A stretch of DNA of 64,000 nucleotides from Imbricaverruca yamaguchii. Lineage: Eukaryota; Arthropoda; Thecostraca; Neoverrucidae. The stretch lies in contig JAOTOL010001642.1 of the NCBI GenBank assembly GCA_034440575.1, positions 2,854,501 through 2,918,500 of the forward strand, given 5' to 3'. Below, one piece after another: positions 53,901 to 63,560 of this stretch; the first letter of the stretch is position 1; each line of letters opens with the position of its first letter. The notes below the pieces were generated by a model. The model was not told the origin of the DNA and searched no databases. It was given only the letters and a program-made list of their open reading frames with translations. The position numbers were made by a program, and so were the translations under genes.

Positions 53901-55042
53901 AGGTCGGTTACAGGTCGATGTCTCGCTGTCATACTGTATCATATATTTCCGCAAGCAATGCACTGCAAATTGCTGCCTCCTGCGCTCGCAACTGGCATCA
54001 CTATTGTGTGGCTAACCGGGCCTGAGTGATCTACACCAATCTAGGGTGCGCTCCCTGTAGCAATCCTTCCACGGATTCCGCTTTGTGTGGCAATCTTTCC
54101 ACGGATTTCACTTTACGTGGCAATCGTTACACGGATTCCACTCTTTGTGGCAATCATGCTGTGTATTCCACTCCTTTTGACAATCATTTCGTGGATTCCA
54201 CTCTTTATGACAATCCTTCCACGAATTCTTATACTTGTGGCAATCCTTTCGCAAATTCCGCCGTGTGTGACGCTACATATTCCGTCGGTTCCTCACACTT
54301 CGTTTTGGCAATCTTCGAGCCGTAGGAATTACGTTATCGATTTGTGTCGCTATTGGTAACTTTTGAAACTGAGCTTGGGAAAACCTCACCATAATTGGCT
54401 GCATTAAAAAAAATCGACATAGGAACAATTATAAATAATTGGACACAGGAACAATTAAGTATGCATGGATCCCTTGATACAACACAAAGCATATTTCCTC
54501 CTAAGTTGTTCGCGAATATTGTTTGCATCTCATGGTCTGATAGCAATGTTCAATAGGCGCTGCCATTGCGCACAAAGTCATTCACAACAGGACAATGACA
54601 GCGTATTACAGTCCGTGGGTTCCTCCCAGAATCCGATAAATCTGGGCGCGGATTTCGTGAGGAATGGACAAAGAACGACGTATGATATCAGTCACAGCGG
54701 AATCCGTGAGCGGAATGTGACAAACAACGCACTCCGAGTCCCATACCAGCTTGAAGTCACTATCCTGTAGCTACATACATTTCCAGGCCTGGATGGCTCC
54801 CCAGCCCCTGATGACCACCTTACTCCAAACTGCTAAATAATCAGTGCAGCTGACACACCCTCGGTCTCGACCCCCGGATCACCAACTTACTCCAAACAGA
54901 TAAATAGCGTGCAGTTGACCTACCTCAAGCACCGGATGACAAACGACCCCAAACAACTGAACGACCAGTGCAGATGGCGGACCTCCGGCCCCGGATTACC
55001 AACTTACCCCAGCCCAGCTACCAGTATCAGTAGGGAAGACAT
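43751..55042 (-). CDS. RNASET2: Secreted RNase T2, copy B (6 coding exons)
   Basis: Exons are 55042-55008, 52803-52675, 51292-51151, 50542-50432, 45108-44981 and 43892-43751. Each has the same length and phase as in copy A, giving 228 aa. It has a signal peptide ([16 protein letters not shown]), [13 protein letters not shown] (His52, Trp55) and a full consensus [14 protein letters not shown] (His103, Glu104, Lys107, His108). It has eight Cys in the same positions and one sequon (NVS at 45; the second is lost as Ser58). About 25 residues differ from copy A, roughly 89% identity by hand alignment, most in 58-102 and 140-175. Gly145 of the family GIxPS motif is Gln. Intron 4 is 5.3 kb against 0.57 kb in copy A because of inserted repeats. 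The exon 5 donor is weak (AG|GTATAT) and the last acceptor is TAG. By active-site content this is the conventional enzyme of the pair. Confidence 0.93.
44981..45108 (-). CDS. RNASET2: RNase T2 copy B exon 5
   Basis: It encodes [32 protein letters not shown] and QQNPD, then the weak donor AG|GTATAT inside a TATATA stretch. Confidence 0.88.
46300..47090 (-). repeat. ~770-bp dispersed repeat, inverted copy, in RNase T2-B intron 4
   Basis: This is the reverse-orientation copy of 40530-41290. It accounts for part of the enlargement of intron 4 relative to copy A and ends in a C-run near 46310. Confidence 0.8.
47250..48470. repeat. ~185-bp tandem repeat in RNase T2-B intron 4
   Basis: Units contain AATTTCCAATGGTCTCA, ACTCGACTACTTT, AACCCTGTCATTTTT and ACAAATTATCACATC. 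Three to four units are clear at 47815-48470, with another diverged unit at about 47289-47400, separated by 400 bp of other sequence. Confidence 0.8.
48480..50040. other. Intron 4 filler of RNase T2-B, partly CpG-rich
   Basis: Between 49530 and 50010 the DNA is CpG-rich with open frames but no recognisable domain; it may be an unclassified repeat. The rest of the stretch shows nothing nameable. Confidence 0.3.
50062..50195. repeat. TA-rich microsatellite in RNase T2-B intron 4
   Basis: Irregular ATATATATAA/GTATAT units. Confidence 0.9.
50432..50542 (-). CDS. RNASET2: RNase T2 copy B exon 4 (CAS II)
   Basis: The acceptor CTTCGCAG is followed by CAC GAA TGG GAT AAG CAT, encoding HEWDKHGKC and [14 protein letters not shown]. 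The donor is CAG|GTTAGT. Only two residues differ from copy A: His103 and Leu132. Confidence 0.93.
50809..50918. repeat. (TA)n microsatellite in RNase T2-B intron 3
   Basis: TATATTTATATACATATATA sequence is followed by about 65 bp of pure TA. It lies between exons 4 and 3 of copy B and is absent from copy A. Confidence 0.95.
51151..51292 (-). CDS. RNASET2: RNase T2 copy B exon 3
   Basis: It encodes [29 protein letters not shown] and SQDFWE, with donor GAG|GTGAGA. Eight of the 25 differences from copy A are here. Confidence 0.92.
52675..52803 (-). CDS. RNASET2: RNase T2 copy B exon 2 (CAS I)
   Basis: It encodes [20 protein letters not shown] and [14 protein letters not shown], ending TG|GTAAGT. 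It differs from copy A at residues 27 (Glu for Arg), 32 and 44. A duplicate of its donor region lies about 70 bp further on (52587-52609). Confidence 0.93.
53000..54030. other. RNase T2-B intron 1, nothing else recognised
   Basis: No frame or repeat here could be assigned. Confidence 0.3.
54040..54260. repeat. 30-bp minisatellite, about 7 copies
   Basis: The unit is approximately GGCAATCCTTCCACGGATTC followed by CACTCTTTGT. The period is a multiple of three, so the plus strand stays open and would read (G)NxSTDSTLC repeats. It lies in intron 1 of RNase T2-B on the opposite strand, and coding is unlikely. Confidence 0.9.
54620..54740 (+). repeat. ACAAAGAACG dispersed repeat copy
   Basis: CGTGAGGAATGGACAAAGAA and GGAATGTGACAAACAACGC match the repeat at 28805-28965 (inverted), 29885-29990 and 39090-39190. 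Confidence 0.55.
54806..55011. repeat. ~60-bp tandem repeat spanning RNase T2-B exon 1 donor
   Basis: Units start at about 54806, 54872, 54930 and 54990 with CCCGGAT(C/T)ACCAACTTAC-like sequence. On the minus strand each repeats the splice-donor context. Units 1 and 2 keep GTAAGG and GTAAGT, unit 3 has lost it, and unit 4 is the real donor. Confidence 0.75.
55008..55042 (-). CDS. RNASET2: RNase T2 copy B exon 1 (signal peptide)
   Basis: A 35-bp exon encoding [11 protein letters not shown] plus two bases of Gly12, with donor GTAAGT at 55007-55002. The donor and its flank are part of a ~60-bp local tandem repeat (54806-55011). Confidence 0.88.
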
Positions 55043-55580
55043 GTTGGAGGCAGGTTCTATCGAGGAGTGCCGGGCTGCATCGCCACACCTGCCCGCCCCA
55101 CCCTGCTCCGCCTTCATATCGGTTCCATAGCTCAGCTGGTGCAGTTCCCACTCAGCATCTGCATGAGCATAATGATAATGGTATCCGTGTGAACATGCAC
55201 GTTGTGCTCAGCACTGGCAGGGACATCTCACGGCATAGTAGATAGAAAGAATGCGCCTGTGTTGAGCATGATTGCAATGATATCCCCTTGGGTATTGGCT
55301 TAATGCCAAGGTGAAGAGCAGTCCGGAAATGTATAGATCCTGGAGCATGTTGGGATCGGTGGCCCTCAGACAGCGCTGATCCTTTGCATGTGTTTCCACC
55401 TTTTCGTCACCTTGACCTCAGCTACGCCTTCTCATGAGTGTCTCTTATATGTGTGCCATGCTTTAGGTGCAGCCGGTGGTGCTGAATCCAATAGTTGATA
55501 AAATTCCCTTAACAGTGCAAGGGGTGATTCAACCTCCTCAGATTCTCTGCTACAAGCATCTTCTGAATCATGCAATGAAT
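55043..55580 (-). repeat. Upstream arm of the RNase T2 segmental duplication (B)
   Basis: It aligns with 39329-39870, including CCTGGAGCATGTTGG, TATTGGCTTA and the ATATAAGAG element. Similarity fades after about 55580. Confidence 0.8.
55441..55450 (-). promoter_or_regulatory. Candidate TATA element of RNase T2 copy B
   Basis: The minus strand reads ATATAAGAGA at the position equivalent to ATATAAGAGG of copy A, at almost the same distance from the ATG. Support is positional conservation only. Confidence 0.3.
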
Positions 55581-55589
55581 GTGCTCTGG

Positions 55590-57090
55590 TTTTTGTGCAT
55601 GGTCCTAGGTACATTTCCCGAAAGCATTGGTGCATATGTGTGCATCATATCTGGACACGAAGTTCTGAAGTTGCAACATCCGCTATTTGGCGTCGAAGCC
55701 GAGGGTCCCTCTGTGATCCTTGTAGAACTGCAAATCGTCCCGGAAGGCCCTTTGCGGTGGAAGAAGAGTGAGCGCCTTACTCATTAAGGTCATATTACGG
55801 TGAATCTATTTTCGTGGTCGACAGCGATTCTGACGCTGTTAGCGAGAAGATGCCTGGAAGTGATATTGCTGATATTTACGAATATCTGATAATGTTTGCT
55901 ACAATCAAATGAGTTAAGACCACAACGTACCATAAATACATAACCTGATTTTAACGAACCTGTCAAAACTGTCAAACGTCTCCCAAATGTGACGGATGTG
56001 CAGGCTACAGCGTCACCTTTTCGTACCGAATCTCGCGAAAAGGTCTTCCATGTCATATGTTGTGTTGGCAAGAGTGTTATGTACGCTATAGCTTCAAAAG
56101 GGCATCCTACCTTCCGTAGGCATCCTATGACACTCTCCCCTACCTCTACAACAAGCAAAACTGGCAAATAGAACCACAATCGGTTGCCACCCGGAAATTG
56201 TCTAACACACCCGTGCTGTAAAGTAAATGATAAAACTTCCGGTATTTTTGCAGATCTGATTACAAGGAGGCATAACCGAAGCAGAATGCCTATATGCATT
56301 CATATGTTTTACACCGCTGAAGAACCCAATGAACAAGAAAGCTTGATTATCATCGTTCAATTAGTAGAACGTCCGAGAGCACTCTGTCCATGGTTAATGG
56401 TTTGTATCGTCCAATATCGCCGCGAACCTTCCCGGTTCCCGAGCACAATTTTTCAAAGGTTACCACGCCCGGCCCTGGGCAATAGCAATCAGCTGCTGGG
56501 GTGTCGTTCTGCTAAAAATATGACCCGCATGGCGATGGCGACATGTGTCAGTTTCTATCCGTGCGCGCGCCAAGTTCACCAATTACAGTGCAAAATTGTT
56601 GTGACAATAGAAACAATAGTCTTCGTGAAACGCAACTCTTTATAGCACGGTAGTATTTATATTCACATATGAAATCCCTCCCGCAGGAGCTTGGCTGGCG
56701 TGACAGCACATGCGCCCTATATCATTTTCAGATCGAACAACTTCGAAGGCGCTTTGGCGATAACTATCGTCACCATGGGTGTAGCAACGGTTTCTAAATG
56801 GGGAAACAAACCAGAGACATGGTAAGCTTGGAAATGATGAAGGGATAGTCCGACCCCTACCCCCCTACCACACACACAAAATCCTTGAATTTCGGCAACT
56901 TCATTTTCAATGTCTGGTTTCCAGATTTAGCATTGTTAAATTGGTATTTTTTTAAACGACAAATGGTTTCGCCGAAGTCAGCAAGTATCACTCCTGATCA
57001 CCGCCTATGAACATATACTTTTATGCCGTATGTGATGGGCCTGATTTCACAATCGTCATAGAACAATGTTGTACGTACGTTAACACGCGC
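55590..57090. other. Intergenic, no gene recognised
   Basis: Several open frames (for example 56299-55790 minus) show no domain. No named repeat was seen. Confidence 0.3.
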
Positions 57091-57960
57091 ACGTCCGGGG
57101 GGCAGATATCTGCCCCCTCCGGTTTTTCCTCATTTGCCGCCAAACTAATCGGTTTAGCAAGGCCATACCTCGCATAGCTGTTCATTGGTCTTTTCCGTAT
57201 ATTCTCATGTATTTTTGATCCTGGGTCATCTCAGGTCAGGTCACCAGGTCAGGTGAAGTGACCCAACTACACTCGTTGTTCTAGGTGGCATAACTTCCTC
57301 AATAATTGGGCGATTGATTTCAAACTTGTAACATGTTATGATCTCATCAGGGACCACAACATGTATATCGGTTTTTTTCGTACCATTGACCTTAGGTCAG
57401 GTCGCGGTCGTGGCTTCCCCATTATAAGGCTATGGTAAAATATACAAATGTTTCCTGGTAACATATTTTCGTTCGGAATGACCTCACAACGGTTGTGGCA
57501 TGTAGATGGAAGCTATGTTCAATGTTATCGCTGACATTTTTGTTCAGTGACCTCACCAAGGTCTCTGAGGTCATCTGAGATCACTACACTCTTCTGCGCA
57601 TTATATCGCACTGCATTGAGCTAGAAGGCTGAAATTACCGTCATTGCCAAAACGTCAAAACGTGTCGGTTTATACTTTACAAGACCTCCTTAGGCTACTT
57701 CATGACCTTGACCTGAGGTCATGACTTCATGGCCTTGACCTGAGGTTCGGTTGACCTGACCTTAAATTACACCGCCTGTTGTCGGTAATGCATATCAAGG
57801 ACTGTCGAATAGCTTTCGCCGTTTGTTTCTATCTGTTACAGGTGCTGAAATATATGTCAATATCTGAGTCCAACCTGATCTGGTCGACTTCGACCTATGA
57901 TGACCCAGTGACCTGAATGTTGACCTGAGCAAAAAATGACCGAAACACTTTCGATAGAGC
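57090..57960. repeat. AGGTCA/TGACCT-rich dispersed repeat
   Basis: It begins with a G-run/C-run palindrome (GGGGGGCAGATATCTGCCCCC) and contains many TGACCT/AGGTCA hexamers, for example CATCTCAGGTCAGGTCACCA and CTTGACCTGAGGTCATGAC. Related hexamer-rich text occurs at 22980-23030 and 35700-35790. There is no coding sequence. Confidence 0.6.
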
Positions 57961-58214
57961 CCGTCACCTGATATCCAAGGCCGTTTTCCGTTTGTCGCTA
58001 GCTAGCATAGTTCCAGAGATCTTAGGGGGGGCTGACATCTGCCCCCCGGACATGCGAAGTTGGCGCGGACCGCCGAACGTGCGAGTGTTGAAAGTTTCCC
58101 TCTTGAAGCAGGAAAAGCATAAAATATATGGCGGTGGTTTTATTGCAGTAGATATGGATATACGATAACCTTTCCAATGCTTTCCTGTTTTACGGGGACA
58201 CATTTCGATGAAAT

Positions 58215-58540
58215 GACAACCAGGGTGTATAAAGGGCGTGGTACTGGGGGCATGTACCCTCCACATGGAAGGTGGCGTTCCTCCGGCCGGGAAAAGGCTT
58301 CCCTCTCCCTCTGGAAAGGTCCAGTGTATCCGTTCGAATTTTTCAGCCAGAGGCGCCCATGTGAAAAAATCACCCCTTGGAAGGAAAGGGACCCCTTCAA
58401 GACGGACCGAATGCAACCCGCCCCCTCGAATATTTCTGCCAGTCTTCCAGGTGCTTTCTGAGTGCCGCCGTTCCAAATATGTTGCGCCCCTCCAGATAAG
58501 TGCCCCCATGACAGCTCCTGGATCCATCCGTGACTACAAC
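58215..58540 (-). mobile_element. Degenerate relative of the 10135 MITE-like element
   Basis: On the minus strand GGATCCAGGAGCTGTCATGG leads into repeated GGCGCCTCTGGCTGAAAAAT and CCGGCCGGAGGAACGCCACC blocks, ending at GGGTACATGCCCCCAGTACC. The blocks match 10135-10528, but the termini have decayed. Confidence 0.5.
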
Positions 58541-58904
58541 ATTGCTCTCTCAACATTGCTACGTATTATATTGTTGTAACATTGTTATGGACTCTGGCTG
58601 GTTATAAAATCGTGCGTATTCAGGTGTGGCTTTTCTTGTAAATTTTACAACTTCCGTTGAGCGATTAAGAGGAAAGCGGACAATTTGAAGGAAAAAAAGT
58701 TATATAGCTGATATGTCCGGAGCAGCAATTTGGCAGTGTAAAGTAAAAACCAACGATGAGAGCGCCTTCCGAAAAGATTATGCCAGGTTGCTTGGGGAGC
58801 GTCTAGTCACATAGGATGGCCCGCTATCACAACAGCAGCAAACAAAAATAGCTTTTATCCTCCGATTTATATTACAGCCAGTCATTGTACACAAATCGCA
58901 CCTT

Positions 58905-60032
58905 CGACACCTTCGAAATTATTTCGAAATCTGAACATTATGATACCGTACGGCAAGTCACGTCGAATTACACCCACATATATGTGGCTTCAGTTTGTGC
59001 TATAGTACAAACTGAAGCCATAGCGACGGAACGCGAGGACTGTGAAAAATTGAAACCAACCTTTGACCTTGGCTCTTAACTTGACATGTCACGGGCTCAA
59101 ATGTTATTCGAAGGTTTCCTTCGGGCTCTTTCTTGATACAAAACATGGGTAGCTTTGGGAGAAGACTAAGAAACGCGTGGCGATGGAAAAAATGAGCTCC
59201 ACCTTTTACTTTGCAAATTAATGTAACTTCTGAACAGTTTGCTAGAATACCTCATGGCACGTCAAATAGCACCCACTTGGTGAAAATTGAAGACAGAGAG
59301 ACGAGGCGCGAGGACTTCGAGAAATTTAAGCCAACCTTCGACCTTGTGGTTTGACATTGACATGTCCCGGTTTGAAATGTTGCTCCAGGTTCACCACGGG
59401 CTATTGCTTGATACCAGATGTGGGCAAGTTAGGAGGAAGAAAAAAGGGGAAGCGATCAAACAAATCGGTTTCACCTCTGGTCTTCGAATTTAGTTCGATT
59501 TCGTAACATTATAATACGGCACAAGCCACGTCGAATGACACCCACTTGGAGCATATTTAACCTATAGCGATGAATCGCGAAGAATTCGACAAAAATCTAA
59601 CTGGTCTGTGACCTTGAAGTTTGACCTTCACATATCCCGGTTTCAAAATGCAATTCGAGGTGTCACCATGGTAATAGCTTTATAGTGGATCTAGGTAGGT
59701 TTGGGCGGAAACCAAAAAAATGCGAGGTGACCGAACTAATCAGCTTTAATTTTGACCAGTCAAACCCATTTCGAATTATACACTTTCTGATACCGCACAA
59801 CAAACGACGTCGAATAACATCTATTTTCCGTAAGATTGCCAAATATAAATTGAAACCATGGAGACGAAACGCGAATCCACTGAAGAACTCAATCAAACAT
59901 TTGACCTTGACATATCTCGGTTTCAAATGTTGCTCGGGCATTCACCACTGGCTATCGCTTGATACCAAATTTCAATATGTTTGAGTGAAAACGAAAAAGT
60001 TTGAGGCGACCGAAAAAAATCGGCTTGACCTT
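58905..60032. repeat. ~260-305-bp satellite array, left part (4 units)
   Basis: Units contain CTGATACCGCACAACAAG, CACGTCGAATGACACCCACT, TTTGACCTTGACATGTCCCG and CACCACGGGCTATCGCTTGA. Unit anchors are near 58942, 59247, 59510 and 59785. The array is cut at about 60033 by a LINE and resumes at 63268. Confidence 0.85.
58985..59020. repeat. Perfect 14-bp stem-loop inside satellite unit 1
   Basis: TGGCTTCAGTTTGT and ACAAACTGAAGCCA are exact complements around an 8-nt loop. The other units have no such inversion at this position. Confidence 0.8.
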
Positions 60033-60336
60033 CATGTATTTACTTCACGATACATGCTCTCTATGTACTGTGGCTGTTATGGACAGTCTGGGTATCACTC
60101 ACAGATAATTAACAGAAAGAATAGATTTGTGGTCAATAGTGGGAACAGGTGCGCAACAAACATTCACACACCAACATAATGCAATACCCATGTCACTAGC
60201 TGCACTACATCCACCGTGCATGCAACACGAGCTGTAAACGAGTGGTATATTGAAGTGATAGGAAAGCCATGGCCTAAAGGTGTGTGTGTTAATAGTGCAC
60301 ACACATCCAATGTGTAAGTTTTTTTTTCTCGTGTGA

Positions 60337-61854
60337 CTAGTGCTGTTCGTAAAGATAGGTTAGAGCATGTTTCTTGAAGTTAGAGAGCCTCGATGCTTTT
60401 GCTTCAGTAGGAAGTTTATTATAGTGGAATACAGACGAGTAGAGAAATCTCCTGCGGTCTGCCTCTCTGTGCATGGCTGGCAGGTTTGTCGTCTGCACGT
60501 GTGTGACGGTTTCGCAGGGTAGAGTTTGCAATGCTTTGACCGGCAATGTGCGTTTGCTCACTCGTCAGAATGATCTTGTGGAGCAAAGTAAGGCTGTGAA
60601 ATAGATGCAGATCAGCTACGGTGAGGAGGCCTAACTCGTTAGTCACCAGAAATATGATCAAGTTTCCGTAGACCTGACACGACTCTATTGGCGAAGTTAA
60701 TGATCTTGTCTAGTATGTGAATGTTTGCTGCCGACCCGTTCCCGTAAACAGACAAACAGTTGCGGATATTGGATGTAATTAAGCTATTGACTATAGTGAA
60801 GAGGGTACTGGTCGGCAGATGGTGACGCAGATGGCTCAAGGCCAGAAGGAACCCAGTGCACTTGCGGACCACAACAGCTACATGGCAATCCCACGACATG
60901 TGGCGATCAAATGTCACCCCAAGGTTCTTGCACGAATGGCTCTCATCTATCACGGCGTCCCTAAAGCACACTTGTATCAGGGTAATATTATGCAGATTTT
61001 GACGCGATCCGAGAGTAAGAAGCTGAGTTTTGGTCGAGTCCACCTTCAAGCCGTTATCCAGGAAGTAGTCGTAGAGTTGGCTCAGACATGTCTCAATCTG
61101 ACATCAGATTTTGAAGATCAGATTTCCGACCGGAGATGAGGACCTAGGTGTCGTCTGCGAACTGGGTGACTTGTGCTACCGAGACGTGCAAACTGAGGTC
61201 GTTCGAAAAGATGCAATAGAGAAGTAGACCTAATCATGAGCCTTGAAAGACACCTATGTTCTTCGGGAGAGATGAGGATGCCTATTTCCGCGTTGATCTG
61301 AGATGCTAACAGCCTGCGTTTGACCTCCAAGATATGCCCTAAACCAGTCGGTATTGATTCCATGGAATTCTAGTTTAGTGATAATTTTGGTGTGGTCTAT
61401 TACGTCGAAGCATTGACTAATGTCCAAAATACAAAGGAGAGCTACCTCCGAACGGTCCATTGCTGCTAGTATTTCGTCCGTGACTGGGATGAGAGAGGTT
61501 TCCGTAGAGTGGCGTGGTCTGAAGCCGTGCTGAGTTTGGGCCAGTAGCTGGTTTGCGTTCAGATAGTGATGAATTTGTTTCTGCACTACCCTCTCTGTGA
61601 TCTTGGCGATAACCGGAACCAATGAGATGGACCTAAAATCAGAGGGATCTGAAGGATCTCCTGATTTGTGAATGGGAGTTATTATTGACTGTTTCCAACT
61701 GGAGGGGATATCAGCTGTAGTTAGGCATGTGTTTATGATGTCGAGCAGCACTTCTCCAATACACAAGTTGCATGACCTTAATACAGATCCCGTCGGGTCC
61801 GCAAGCACCTGCACTTCTCATGTCCATTACAATTTTGGTTGGATGTTCGAGTGA
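60337..61854 (-). pseudogene. L2-like LINE reverse transcriptase, broken
   Basis: The frame reads ADIPSSWKQSIITPIHKSGD, DFRSISLVPVIAKITERVV, QHGFRPRHSTETSL and LCILDISQCFDVIDHTKI. Then GVFQGS with an in-frame stop (normally GVPQGS), VTQFADDT (catalytic, about 61150-61165) followed by a stop, CKNLGVTFDRHMSWDCHV and the C-terminal FHYNKLPTEAKASRLSNFKK. Motif order is conserved across several stops and shifts. Confidence 0.82.
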
Positions 61855-62417
61855 TATGGGTGATTCTCTATAGGAGCTGATATGGACTCGCGATAGCCGG
61901 CAACTGGGAGGTACGTGTTCAGGCATGTTTGCCTGGCGTTTTACCTCTGCTGATAATTTAAGTCCGACACTAACAAAATATTTATTTAGCTGTTCAGGTA
62001 GGACCTGAGGTTGAACTCTGTTAGAGCCTTTTGGTGCCGATAACGGGCTTTTATAGCACGCCATGGAGCTGATGAGCATTTTTACCTATCCTTCTGTTAA
62101 TCTCGTTCCTACTGTCAGCTCTAATAGCTGATCAAACTTCTCTGGTAAGTACTTCGTATGTGATTTTATCTTGCAAGTGCAAAGCTACATTTCGCCGATG
62201 CATGAGCTGTTTGGTAGCTTCACTAACGTGTGGTGCTGATGGGTTCCGAATTGTGATTTTTCTGAGTTGCAAGTGCTCGTCGAGAATAGCTGTCAACAAT
62301 CTCAGCAAGGTGTCCCATTTGTATGTTACTGAAATGCGACCAGTGACCTGGACCCAGTCGATCTCACCAAAGCCCGGGGTTAGTTCCGAGGTATCCACCC
62401 GTCCGAAAGATCGCAAC

Positions 62418-63130
62418 TTAATCACGGTGTAAAGCTGAGGCAGGCCTGTTTACTTTAATTGAATATATGATGAATTTGTGAAGACTGTAGGGACAGAAAC
62501 TCACTTTGATTCTGACGACAGAGATTGCCGAGTTTATTATGATGACACCCAATAGAGAGCCTGTGGCGAATGTATGGCGCTTCACCGTCACGGTAAGTGA
62601 ACAGTTGCTTATGAACCCAAGCAGGTGTGTCTTGCTAAGGCTATTATCCGTGTCGAGAAGGTCGCAATTTAGATCACCCACTAGATAGAATGTGCCGGAA
62701 AAGTTCGGTGTCGCCAACTGAACCTGTCTTTCGACCTCAGCGAAGCATCATTTAAGGCAGGAAGAGTACAACGAGGAGGCCGATAGATTGCCGCCAGAAT
62801 GAAATACTTTCCGCTTTTCTCTTTGACTTTGGCCCAGAGCAATTATAGTTTGGAGCTCGGGTTTGGTGGCATGTAAATTTTCAAAACGGTAATAGTTAGC
62901 GCTGACTTGGCGATGATCGCCACGGCACCGTAACTACTAGAGTCGGGCCGGTCCGCGCATTTTACTTGGTAACCAGGGAAGTTAATGAGATGCGTGGGAG
63001 TGCTAGGTCGCAGCCAGGTCTCAGTCACCACAGCAAGTCTAGAGAGTAAGAACGAAGGTCGTGGTGTAGCTCAAGAAGCTTAGGCTTCATAGATTGGGCA
63101 TTGATGAGTCCCAGGTGAAGCTGCCCTTTA
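62418..63130 (-). pseudogene. L2-like LINE endonuclease fragments
   Basis: LGLINAQSMKPKLLELHHDL is the N-terminal endonuclease block. Then come VVTETWLRPSTPTHLINFPG and GAVAIIAKS and, after a frameshift, FYLVGDLNCDLL (the GDFN position) and LSLTVTVKRHT-like sequence. The frames are broken in at least two places. Confidence 0.8.
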
Positions 63131-63267
63131 GCTGCTGAGCTGTCATATGGCTTGTTCCGCCTCCTGATCCACGTCTTCTGCCGACCCTGGCGCCGCGCCT
63201 GCCCCGGCGTGTTTTCTTAGGCGCTGTTTTTGTAATTGTAATTATCGAATTAGCTTTGCCGTTGCAA

Positions 63268-63560
63268 AGCCAAATCGAATGTTTAGCTTTCTGATACCGC
63301 ATAACAAGTCACGTCGAATGACACCCATTTGATGGAAATTGAAGCGATAGCAACCGAACTTCGCGTTCGATCGATATCGCTCCAATATCGTCATCTAATA
63401 GATCAAGCTAAACTTTGACATTGAAGTTTGACCTTAACATGTACCGGTTTTAAATGTTGCATGATAGTTCCCCACAGGCTATCTCTTGATACCAGATTTG
63501 GGCAGGTTTATATGAAAATGAAGAAAGGTAGGCAATCGAAGAAAACGGTTTGCGTTGGAC
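63268..63560. repeat. Satellite array, right part (about 1 unit)
   Basis: CTTTCTGATACCGCATAACA, CACGTCGAATGACACCCATT and GGCTATCTCTTGATACCAGA match the units at 58905-60032. This is the continuation on the far side of the LINE. Confidence 0.85.

Larger units (their letters stand above)
60033..63267 (-). mobile_element. L2-like non-LTR retrotransposon, decayed, inside the satellite
   Basis: On the minus strand the order is a basic 5' segment (about 63235-63130), endonuclease (63130-62418), linker (62425-61711), RT (61814-60640) and C-terminal segment ending in TYLYEQH (60337). Several frameshifts and stops are present. Satellite sequence lies directly on both sides, so the element inserted into the array. 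Confidence 0.8.
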
